45,174 bases of DNA from Candidatus Eiseniibacteriota bacterium (lineage in GTDB: Bacteria > Eisenbacteria > RBG-16-71-46 > SZUA-252). The stretch covers positions 3,807 through 48,980 of the forward strand of contig VBOR01000063.1 of the NCBI GenBank assembly GCA_005893165.1, written 5' to 3'. The position numbers were made by a program, and so were the translations under genes. The notes under the pieces were generated by a model. The model worked only from the letters and a program-made list of their open reading frames with translations. It had not been told where the DNA came from and made no database searches. Positions within the stretch are counted from its first letter, which is position 1. The number at the start of each line of letters is the position of its first letter. Below are positions 33,143 through 38,966 of the stretch, one piece after another.

Positions 33143-34902
33143 ACGAGCGCTCCACGCTCGCCCAGAGCGCCACGAGCCAGGAAGAGCGACTCCAGGCCCT
33201 CGTTCGGGCTTCCCGCGAGCTCGCGCTCCTGAAGCGCGACGAGCTGGCGCGCCGCGCGCGCGATCTCTTCCTCCGCTCGAGCACCTTCTCCGAATTCTCG
33301 CTCTGGGTCCTGGATCCCAGGACCGAGGTGCTCTATCCCTGGACGCTCTGCAATACGCCCGTGATGGGACGGCGCCCGCGTCTCACGGTTGGGCAGGGGA
33401 TCGCGGGGGTCGCGTCCGCGGAGGAGCAGCCTTCGTTTCATCCCACGGTGGCGGAGACGCAGTATCTTCCCGAGGAGTGGGGTGGGCGCCCGCGGAACAT
33501 GATCCAGGGGGTGCTGACGCTGCCGCTCCGCCGCGCGGGGGAGCCTCTGGGAGTCGTCGTGCTCACGAAGCTCGACTCCACACGGCCCCCCGACGAGGAC
33601 ATCTCCTTCCTGCGCGAGCTCTCGATCCAGCTCGCGATCGCGATCGGCAATGCCCGCACGCATTCCGAGGCCATGCGGGAGAAGGTCCAGAACCATCTGC
33701 TCCTGGAGCTGGGCACCAAGATCTCGGTCAGCCTGGACACGAATCAGCTCCTGGAGCAGATCCTCGACCTCGTGTTCCAGGTCGTGCGCTACGACGCCGC
33801 GGGAATCTACCTCGTGGACAAGGACACCCAATGGGTCAACCAGCAGGCGATCCGGGGCTACGAGGCGAATCGGGAGGAGGCGGTCCGCTTGAAAGTAGGG
33901 CGCGGGCTGATCGGGTGGGTCGCGAAGACCGGCCGCTCGGTGATCGTGCCGGACGTCCGGCGCGACGACCGCTACGTGAACGCGAGGCCCCAGACGCGTT
34001 CGGAGATGGTGGCGCCGCTGCGCGCGGGGACCGAGGTGATCGGCGCCTTCAATCTCGAGTCCGACGAGCCCGACGCCTACGAGCCCGAGGATCTGGAATT
34101 GCTGATGACGTTCGCTTCTCAGGCCGCGGTCGCGATCGAGCGCACCCGCCTCCACGCCGAGGTGCTCGAGACGCGGAGGCTGGAGGAGGAGCTCTCGATC
34201 GGGCAGCGGATCCAGCGCACCTTCCTGCCCGAGCGCGATCCCAAGGTGCCGAACTTCGACATCGCGGGGGCGAACTATTCGTCGGGCCTGGTGGGCGGGG
34301 ATTACTACGACTACGTGAGGATCACGGAAGGGCACCTGGGGATCGTGGTCGCGGACGTCTCGGGGAAGGGGATTCCGGCCGCGCTCATCATGGCGGCCTT
34401 CCGCGCCTCGCTCATCGCCGAGGTCCGGAACAACTACGCCATCCGGACCGTATTCGCGAAGGTGAACAAGCTCCTCTGGGAGAGCATCGAGATCGACCGG
34501 TTCGTGACCGCGATCTACGGGGTGCTCGACATCCAGGGGCGGAAGTACACGTACGTGAATGCGGGTCACAACGCGGGATTGCTGTATCGCGCCGCGACGG
34601 ATTCATTCGAGACGCTGGATTCCACGGGGCCGCTGCTGGGGACATTGGAGACGGCGATGTTCAAGGAGCGGCAGGTGGAGATCCGCCCCGGGGACGTCCT
34701 GACGCTCTACACGGATGGGATCACGGAGGCGATGAACCCCGAGAAGGAGCTGTTCGGGGAGGAGCGGCTGCGGGATGTGATCCGGTCTCGGAAGGGGGGT
34801 ACGGCGTCAGAGATTGTTCGCGGGATCCGGGAGACCGTCGGTGCCTATGCCGGCGGCGAGCTGGACGACGACCTGACGCTGGTGCTGATCAAGGGGCAGT
34901 AG
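33139..34902 (+). CDS. GAF-GAF-PP2C protein phosphatase (RsbU/SpoIIE type)
   Basis: A 587-residue cytosolic protein. Two GAF sensor domains occupy about residues 20-170 (VMGRRPRLTVGQGIAGVAS ... LGVVVLTKLDS) and 190-340 (YDAAGIYLVDKD ... VGRGLIGWVAKTGRSVIVPDVRRDDRYV ... EVIGAFNLESDEPDAYEPEDLELL). A SpoIIE-type PP2C domain follows at about 370-587, with metal-binding GGDYYDYVRI, VADVSGKGIPAALIMAAFRASL, YVNAGHNAGLLY, TLYTDGITEAMNPEKELFG and LDDDLTLVLIK. Such enzymes dephosphorylate anti-sigma-factor antagonists and thereby release sigma factors after the GAF domains sense a ligand. No anti-sigma factor or antagonist gene is adjacent. Starts at ATG in a four-base overlap with the HEXXH gene. Confidence 0.92.
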   Translation: MNERSTLAQSATSQEERLQALVRASRELALLKRDELARRARDLFLRSSTFSEFSLWVLDPRTEVLYPWTLCNTPVMGRRPRLTVGQGIAGVASAEEQPSFHPTVAETQYLPEEWGGRPRNMIQGVLTLPLRRAGEPLGVVVLTKLDSTRPPDEDISFLRELSIQLAIAIGNARTHSEAMREKVQNHLLLELGTKISVSLDTNQLLEQILDLVFQVVRYDAAGIYLVDKDTQWVNQQAIRGYEANREEAVRLKVGRGLIGWVAKTGRSVIVPDVRRDDRYVNARPQTRSEMVAPLRAGTEVIGAFNLESDEPDAYEPEDLELLMTFASQAAVAIERTRLHAEVLETRRLEEELSIGQRIQRTFLPERDPKVPNFDIAGANYSSGLVGGDYYDYVRITEGHLGIVVADVSGKGIPAALIMAAFRASLIAEVRNNYAIRTVFAKVNKLLWESIEIDRFVTAIYGVLDIQGRKYTYVNAGHNAGLLYRAATDSFETLDSTGPLLGTLETAMFKERQVEIRPGDVLTLYTDGITEAMNPEKELFGEERLRDVIRSRKGGTASEIVRGIRETVGAYAGGELDDDLTLVLIKGQ

Positions 34903-34945
34903 CAGGGGGCAGTAGGTCCACCAACTCGTCCCGTTGCAGCACCCC

Positions 34946-34979
34946 AAAAAAGAAGTGGCGGAGCTTTCGCCCCGCCACT
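34946..34979 (-). terminator. Rho-independent terminator of the minus-strand RNA
   Basis: An 11-bp stem (34954-34964 with 34969-34979) closed by a GAAA tetraloop on the minus strand, followed by TCTTTTTT (34953-34946). One position pairs only as G-U when read on the minus strand and is an A-C mismatch on the plus strand, and the T run is also on the minus side, so the direction is clear. It may also act on plus-strand transcription from the PP2C gene, but without a T run there. Confidence 0.88.
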
Positions 34980-35176
34980 CCGATGCGGAAAAGGTTCCCC
35001 GCAAAGACCGTATCCCGACGACTTGCATAAGGCCTTGGGCAACCCACCGGCGAACGCCGGGTCAAGCCACCAGGTCGCGAATCACAGGGAACCTATACCC
35101 TGTTTTGCCGTACCCTTTAGACGCCTCGAGTGGTAAAAAGTTCCGAGGCCTTCCATAGGTTGGATGGAGAGTTACA
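34946..35176 (-). ncRNA. Candidate structured small RNA, possibly 6S-like
   Basis: A minus-strand transcript of about 231 bases bounded by a near-consensus promoter (35183-35212) and an intrinsic terminator (34946-34979). No ORF of coding character is present. Internal structure: a hairpin near the 5' end (35123-35128 with 35144-35149), a long-range helix (35087-35093 with 34993-34999) enclosing about 87 bases, and an apical GC hairpin (35047-35051 with 35056-35060, loop 35052-35055). A competing hairpin (35084-35089 with 35098-35103) uses three bases of the long-range helix, so two folds exclude each other. Length, a long rod with a central open region and a competing hairpin are traits of 6S RNA, but I cannot confirm the family; tmRNA, RNase P and SRP RNA signatures are not seen. 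Confidence 0.6.
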
Positions 35177-35182
35177 TTAACA

Positions 35183-35212
35183 AGTATACATAAAGCACTG
35201 GCAGTTTGTCAA
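35183..35212 (-). promoter_or_regulatory. Strong sigma70-type promoter for the minus-strand RNA
   Basis: On the minus strand TTGACA (35212-35207, perfect -35) and TATACT (35188-35183) are separated by 18 bases. The -10 box overlaps the palindrome gtatac (35184-35189), so a plus-strand -10 (tataca, 35185-35190) for tRNA-Leu could share the same site; the plus-strand -35 (ttggat, 35160-35165) is weaker. In a GC-rich genome this is the best promoter in the window. Confidence 0.75.
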
Positions 35213-35227
35213 TTACAAAGTTAGCGT

Positions 35228-35316
35228 GCCGGAGTGGTGGAACTGGCAGACGCGCCGGACTCAAAATCCGGTGGAGCTCAAACTCCGTGGGGGTTCAAGT
35301 CCCCCCTCCGGCACCA
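35228..35316 (+). tRNA. tRNA-Leu(CAA)
   Basis: An 89-base class II tRNA. The 7-bp acceptor stem pairs gccggag (35228-35234) with ctccggc (35306-35312), followed by A and an encoded CCA (35314-35316). The anticodon stem ccgga/tccgg holds a seven-base loop with CAA at 35262-35264, which reads the UUG leucine codon. A long variable arm (gtggagctcaaactccg) and the T-arm (gggggttcaagtccccc) are present. The 3' half, from the anticodon loop on, is repeated at 37037-37095, marking it as the target of a site-specific integration. Confidence 0.97.
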
Positions 35317-35317
35317 A
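35259..35317 (+). repeat. 59-bp direct repeat, copy 1 (attL-like, inside tRNA-Leu)
   Basis: Identical over 59 bases to 37037-37095 (offset 1778). It runs from the anticodon loop through the CCA end and one further A. This stretch is the usual attB segment for tyrosine integrases that use tRNA genes. Confidence 0.92.
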
Positions 35318-35408
35318 GTTTTCAAAGGGTTACGCGGCTTGATGAAGTGACACCAGAGAGTGCCCAGATCCGAATTGTGACCGTTCTGTGACCAGGAAGG
35401 GAGATGGC

Positions 35409-35837
35409 ATGAAGGATTCTGGCGGGCCCTACCGCTGCATCCTACCGACGCGGCGTCGAACCGAGCGACATTTCTTGAGCCGGACGGAACTCTTCGTCGG
35501 CCCGGGACACCACCCATGGGCGCGATCCGTCTATGGGATCCGCAGCGCGGTCGAGCACCTCAACGACCGTCTCGCGATCACAGGTTACCCGACTGAGCGA
35601 GAGGCGAAGCTCGCGATCCTGCGGCACACGCACGAGAGCCAGGAGCTGGCACGGGATTGCCTGCCCCGCATCCTGACCCGACCCGGACTTCTCTCGCATT
35701 TCCGTGATGATACGACCCTCGATCAATTCTGGGAGACCATGACGCACGCCCAGCGCGCCCGGCTCTGGGGTGATCCGTTCAAGCTCGCACAGGCAGGAAC
35801 CGAGTTCGATCCGGAACTGGCGACGCTAGACGAGTGA
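35409..35837 (+). CDS. Hypothetical protein inside the tRNA-Leu insertion
   Basis: A 142-residue protein with no family I recognise. Mostly helical and charged; segments such as GIRSAVEHLNDRLAITGYPTEREAKLAILRHTHESQEL and LDQFWETMTHAQRARLWGDPFKLAQ look like a folded protein and not random GC-rich translation. Cys is rare and there is no signal peptide. The ATG at 35409 has aggaagggag at 35393-35402, a good ribosome site; a GTG at 35388 in the same frame would add seven residues. It is the first gene of the insertion, 92 bases after the tRNA end. No anti-phage, toxin or regulatory motif is obvious. Confidence 0.6.
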   Translation: MKDSGGPYRCILPTRRRTERHFLSRTELFVGPGHHPWARSVYGIRSAVEHLNDRLAITGYPTEREAKLAILRHTHESQELARDCLPRILTRPGLLSHFRDDTTLDQFWETMTHAQRARLWGDPFKLAQAGTEFDPELATLDE

Positions 35838-36401
35838 GTTGATTCGCGACGAGTTGATCACCGGAGCGTCTGCGTCTCCAATGATCATCTTCCTATGAAT
35901 ACATGATCATCTTCGAGGGAGAGCGGGCCTTCTGCGGGGGCGTTTGGTCACGTTTCAGGCACAGCGGGGCGAGATTCGGACACGGAGCTTTGCCAAACGA
36001 TTCTCCCGCTTGGGGGATCTTGGGACTTCCATCGGATTCAGCATCCGACAGGCGGACACGAGCCTCGATCTTGCCGGAGTTTGATCCTCTCATCTCCTCA
36101 TTGGCAGGACACCCCCCGGAGGGGCGGCCCCCAGCCCCGGTGATCGCTATTGAGCCGCACCCCGCGATCCGAAACCTGAAATCCAGTGCCGCAGAATTTC
36201 GCGAGAGGTGGGGACATCCCCCGGCACCCGGTATTTGGGTGCCCCCGTCGCGGAAGATGTGTTTTACTCGCGCTTATCTTCGATCTGATTTTTCAAACTA
36301 GCGCTGGTAGGCTGTAGCAGTGAGCCAAAGACCAAAGCCCCGGGGCTGCCCCCCCGCCGTTACCTGAGTCCCTTGAGCCGGCCCAGAGGAAGAACCGGAT
36401 C
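35838..36401. other. 564-base stretch without a supported gene inside the insertion
   Basis: A short direct repeat, atgatcatctt, occurs at about 35880-35891 and again about 22 bases later. An open frame at 35903-36301 (132 residues) exists but has no ribosome site, odd composition (rich in Pro, Arg, Ser) and no recognisable fold; I do not call it. A GC-skewed patch at 36108-36140 with runs of C and G could fold. The remainder shows nothing I can identify. Confidence 0.5.
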
Positions 36402-36770
36402 ATGAAGCTCTTGAACTGCGCGCTGGTCGCGCTTGCCCTCTCCGGCACAGGCTGCGGGTCCCAGTCGTCCCTGTCACCCCAGGTGCTGCAGGTTTCCGGG
36501 ACCGTCCGTCTATCGGACGGCACTGCGGTGGGGGGCGCGGAGGTCTGGGTAGACGACGGCTCCAACACTCGCTCCAGCACTCTATCCGACCCCGCAGGCC
36601 GTTTCAAAATCGTCGTGCCCGCAAATGGAGGCATCATCACCCTCCGCGCATCGGAAGTACCCCCCGCTGGAGTCTTCTCCGTTGGGACCATTTCTGGCAT
36701 GGTGCGCGTCGGAGGGAACCCCGGCCGGATAACGATAGACATCGTGCTCGACCGCTTCGATCCCATCTGA
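36402..36770 (+). CDS. Small secreted or lipoprotein with a carboxypeptidase-regulatory-like beta domain
   Basis: A 122-residue protein. The N-terminus (MKLLNCALVALALSGTGCGS) is signal-like, with Cys18 as a possible lipidation site, though the residues before it (GTG) fit the lipobox only loosely. The mature part VLQVSGTVRLSDGTAVGGAEVWVDDG...STLSDPAGRFKIVVPANGGIITLRASE matches the CarboxypepD_reg-like beta-sandwich pattern: a hxGxV-DG-A-x-G-A-x-V start and a D-x-x-GxF turn. Such domains are common in surface proteins. It ends with RITIDIVLDRFDP. It lies inside the tRNA-Leu insertion; the role is unknown. Confidence 0.7.
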   Translation: MKLLNCALVALALSGTGCGSQSSLSPQVLQVSGTVRLSDGTAVGGAEVWVDDGSNTRSSTLSDPAGRFKIVVPANGGIITLRASEVPPAGVFSVGTISGMVRVGGNPGRITIDIVLDRFDPI

Positions 36771-36967
36771 CGCGATCCCCGCTGGCTGCGGTCCGGGGCG
36801 CGCTCTCACGGGGCACCATATCCTCTCGTCCGCTCCTGAGCCTCATCGGTCCGACGTAAGGGACTACGTAGACCTCTGGACGGGGCTTGCAGCGGAACTC
36901 CGCTATGCCCTTGGCAAATCGCAGGCGACTACTGTGCCCGGACTGTGACCAGACCATCTAGCGGGAA

Positions 36968-36996
36968 CGTTCGGAACCGTTTGCGATCGTTCGGAA
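36968..36996 (+). repeat. Pair of 9-bp direct repeats near the right end of the insertion
   Basis: cgttcggaa occurs at 36968-36976 and 36988-36996, 20 bases apart, which is about two helical turns, 40 bases from the 59-bp repeat. Arm-type binding sites of tyrosine integrases have such spacing and position. At the left end tgtgacc occurs twice, about 11 bases apart, near 35376-35393. Confidence 0.4.
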
Positions 36997-37036
36997 GTCG
37001 CCCGATCGCGCATGATAGTCTCGACCCGTAGGTACA

Positions 37037-37095
37037 ACTCAAAATCCGGTGGAGCTCAAACTCCGTGGGGGTTCAAGTCCCCCCTCCGGCACCAA
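37037..37095 (+). repeat. 59-bp direct repeat, copy 2 (attR-like tRNA-Leu 3' fragment)
   Basis: A copy of the tRNA-Leu anticodon loop to CCA end without the 5' half; bases before 37037 no longer match the tRNA, so it cannot make a tRNA. It marks the distal end of the insertion. Confidence 0.9.
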
Positions 37096-37449
37096 ATATA
37101 GAATTGGTTTCGAAGCCCCGATTCGGTTCGAGACTCATTGGAGCGGCTTCCGCCCGCCGTCGCGCCGCGCGTCAAGCGGCTGGATCGCTTCGTGGCTCCT
37201 CCTCCTCCATCAATGCCATCCCTGACAATCGATCAACTTCTCTCTTCTCCGGACCCGTTCTCGGCGTGCGCTCGTCTCCCAACAAATTTTCCTTCGCGCG
37301 CTTTCACGACGTCCGAGTCTGGATGACTTCCTGACGTCCGCTGGTCGATTGCAGCCACACGATTCACTTCACGACGATTTCGCTGGACCTTCAGATCGCC
37401 CCCTAGGGTAGATTCCAGTACGGGGTCAGATCATGAAGGGAGGCCACAC

Positions 37450-37767
37450 GTGAAGCGGATTGCGACGATCCTCCTTCTCGCTCTGGCATCGACGCTCCTC
37501 GCCCAAGACACGCAACGCCAGCCCGCCAATCCCTACGTACAAGGCACCATCCACGCGATCCAGGCGAGGAGCGGATCGCTCGATCTCGTGACCGGGGTCG
37601 GTATGGCCCTCCGGGTCGCGCACGTCACGGCCCCTCCCACCGCACGACTCGCGGCCGCCGGAGTCCCGCTGAGCGCACTGAAACGCGGCGACATCGTGCG
37701 CGTGCAGTGCCACTGGTCCGGGAAACAACTCGTCGCGGATCGCATCGACACGGTCGGTGTGCGATGA
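37450..37767 (+). CDS. Small secreted beta-rich protein upstream of a di-haem oxidoreductase
   Basis: A 105-residue protein starting at GTG with a strong ribosome site (gaagggagg) seven bases before it. Signal peptide KRIATILLLALASTLLAQ, then a compact domain: YVQGTIHAIQARSGSLDLVTGVGMALRVAHV ... LKRGDIVRVQCHWSGKQLVADRIDTVGV. The GxIxxI-x-x-x-x-G-x-hxL and LKxGDxVxV pattern suggests an OB-like barrel as in DUF5666-type proteins. One Cys, no haem motif. Its stop overlaps the ATG of the next gene (ATGA), so the two are coupled and may work together in the periplasm. It may be a metal- or haem-handling accessory, but there is no direct evidence. Confidence 0.72.
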   Translation: MKRIATILLLALASTLLAQDTQRQPANPYVQGTIHAIQARSGSLDLVTGVGMALRVAHVTAPPTARLAAAGVPLSALKRGDIVRVQCHWSGKQLVADRIDTVGVR

Positions 37768-38924
37768 GGCGCGCGCCGAGCACACCGGCGTGTCTCCTTC
37801 TTCTGCTCGGCCTCATCGCGAGCGGTTGCACCAAGCCCGTGCACCCGGGCGATCCGATTTCGGGCCTGACCCGGGAGCAACTCGATCGATTCCGGCGAGG
37901 CCGGGCGGTCTTCGACACTGTCTTCACGCCTGAGAGGGGACTGGGTCCGCTCTTCAACGCGGCCGCCTGCGGGGAGTGCCACGAGAATCCCGTGTCGGGC
38001 GCATTCGGCGACGAGATCGAGGTGCACGCCACCGCGTTCCACCCTGATGGAAACTGCGATCCGCTTGCGGCGGAAGGTGGCCCCGTGATCCAGCAAAACG
38101 CGACCCCGGCGCTCAAGGCGGCATTGGGGATCGACAAGGAACCCTCTCCCAAGGATGCCACCGCGCTCGCGCACCGAAGCTCGCCCGCGATCTTCGGCCG
38201 CGGCCTGCTCGATGCCGTGCCCGACTCGGACATCGTCTCCTACGCCGATCCCGACGATCGAAATCACGACGGGATCTCCGGCCGCGTGAACCGGTTCGTG
38301 GACGGGCGCGTCGGGCGGTTCGGGCGGAAGGCGTTCGTGCCGGCGCTGGACGAATTCAACGCCGGGGCATTCGTCATCGAGATGGGCGTCACGAATCCAG
38401 CCGTGCCGACCGAGGAATCGATCGGCGGGGATTCAATCCCGCAGGGTGTGGATCCCACGCCCGAACCGGAGATCAACCAGGAGGCGCTCGATCTCACAAA
38501 CGACTTCGTGCGGTTCCTGGCGCCACCTTCTCCATTGCGGCAGAACGGCGCCGCCGGAAGGGGCCGTCGTCTCTTCGATCGCATCGGGTGCGCTTCGTGC
38601 CATTTCCCGACGCTGCGGACGGGAAAGAATGCCGTGCGGGCCCTCGACCGGAAGAAATTCTTTGCCTACACGGATCTTCTCCTCCACGACATGGGCCCGG
38701 ATCTGGCGGACATCTGCCTGGGCCTCGCGACGCCATCCGAGTTCCGAACGGAGCCGCTCGTCGGCGTGCGCCTCGCGAAACATTTCCTCCACGATGGCCG
38801 CGCCGATTCGCTGGAGCAGGCGATCGAGCTGCATGGCGGGGAAGGATCCGGGGCGCGGGACCGGTTCAAGGCGCTCGAGCCCAAGGATCGAAAGGCGCTG
38901 CTGGCGTTCCTCAAGACGCTGTAG
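37764..38924 (+). CDS. Di-haem oxidoreductase lipoprotein (DHOR/DUF1111-like)
   Basis: A 386-residue protein with a lipobox (LIASGC, Cys22) and two c-type haem motifs: CGECH (69-73), after GLGPLFNAAACGECHENPV, and CASCH (276-280) in GRRLFDRIGCASCHFPTLRTG. The sequence RGRAVFDTVFTPERGLGPLFN, RSSPAIFGRGLLDAVPD, DPDDRNHDGISGRVNR and LLLHDMGPDLAD ... EFRTEPLVGVR ... FLHDGRADSLEQAIELHGGE is the signature of the DUF1111 di-haem oxidoreductase family, relatives of cytochrome c peroxidase. Physiological electron donor and substrate are unknown for the family. It would sit on the outer face of the membrane. Convergent with the ATP-grasp gene; 42 bases separate the stops. Confidence 0.9.
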   Translation: MRRAPSTPACLLLLLGLIASGCTKPVHPGDPISGLTREQLDRFRRGRAVFDTVFTPERGLGPLFNAAACGECHENPVSGAFGDEIEVHATAFHPDGNCDPLAAEGGPVIQQNATPALKAALGIDKEPSPKDATALAHRSSPAIFGRGLLDAVPDSDIVSYADPDDRNHDGISGRVNRFVDGRVGRFGRKAFVPALDEFNAGAFVIEMGVTNPAVPTEESIGGDSIPQGVDPTPEPEINQEALDLTNDFVRFLAPPSPLRQNGAAGRGRRLFDRIGCASCHFPTLRTGKNAVRALDRKKFFAYTDLLLHDMGPDLADICLGLATPSEFRTEPLVGVRLAKHFLHDGRADSLEQAIELHGGEGSGARDRFKALEPKDRKALLAFLKTL

Positions 38925-38966
38925 GGGCGACCGCTAGCCTTTGATTTCCGCTCTAGAGGAAGAGCC

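Larger units (their letters stand above)
35318..37095. mobile_element. 1.8-kb insertion at tRNA-Leu(CAA), integrase-less element or remnant
   Basis: The segment between and including the second copy of the 59-bp tRNA repeat, 1778 bases. The intact tRNA lies at one end and a 3' tRNA fragment at the other, the signature left by site-specific integration. It holds a 142-residue unknown protein, a small secreted protein, and more than 1.1 kb that I cannot assign. Coding density is far lower than in the flanking chromosome, and parts (about 35838-35930 and 36240-36300) look less GC-rich. No integrase, excisionase, relaxase or phage gene is seen. It is either a decayed island or a satellite mobilised by an integrase elsewhere. 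Confidence 0.7.
36771..37449. other. 679-base stretch without a gene, holding the right end of the insertion
   Basis: From left to right: about 200 bases with no assignable feature; a pair of 9-bp repeats (36968-36996); the 59-bp tRNA 3'-end repeat (37037-37095); then about 340 bases with only short frames of poor coding quality, ending in a -10-like TAGATT (37409-37414) and a ribosome site (gaagggagg, 37435-37443) for the next gene. Confidence 0.55.

Noticed and set aside
34903-35227. tmRNA, RNase P or SRP RNA in the intergenic RNA region
   Set aside because: I see no tmRNA tRNA-like ends, no RNase P conserved core and no SRP GGAAG-type loop; only a 6S-like possibility remains.
35903-36301. 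132-residue plus-strand frame inside the insertion
   Set aside because: No ribosome site, Pro/Arg/Ser-rich, no fold, and a competing frame on the other strand of equal quality; not called as a gene.
37037-37095. Second tRNA-Leu gene
   Set aside because: It lacks the acceptor 5' strand, D-arm and half of the anticodon stem; it is a 3' fragment left by integration.
37065-37334. Short plus-strand frames downstream of the tRNA fragment
   Set aside because: They read through the tRNA fragment in overlapping frames with no ribosome site or domain.
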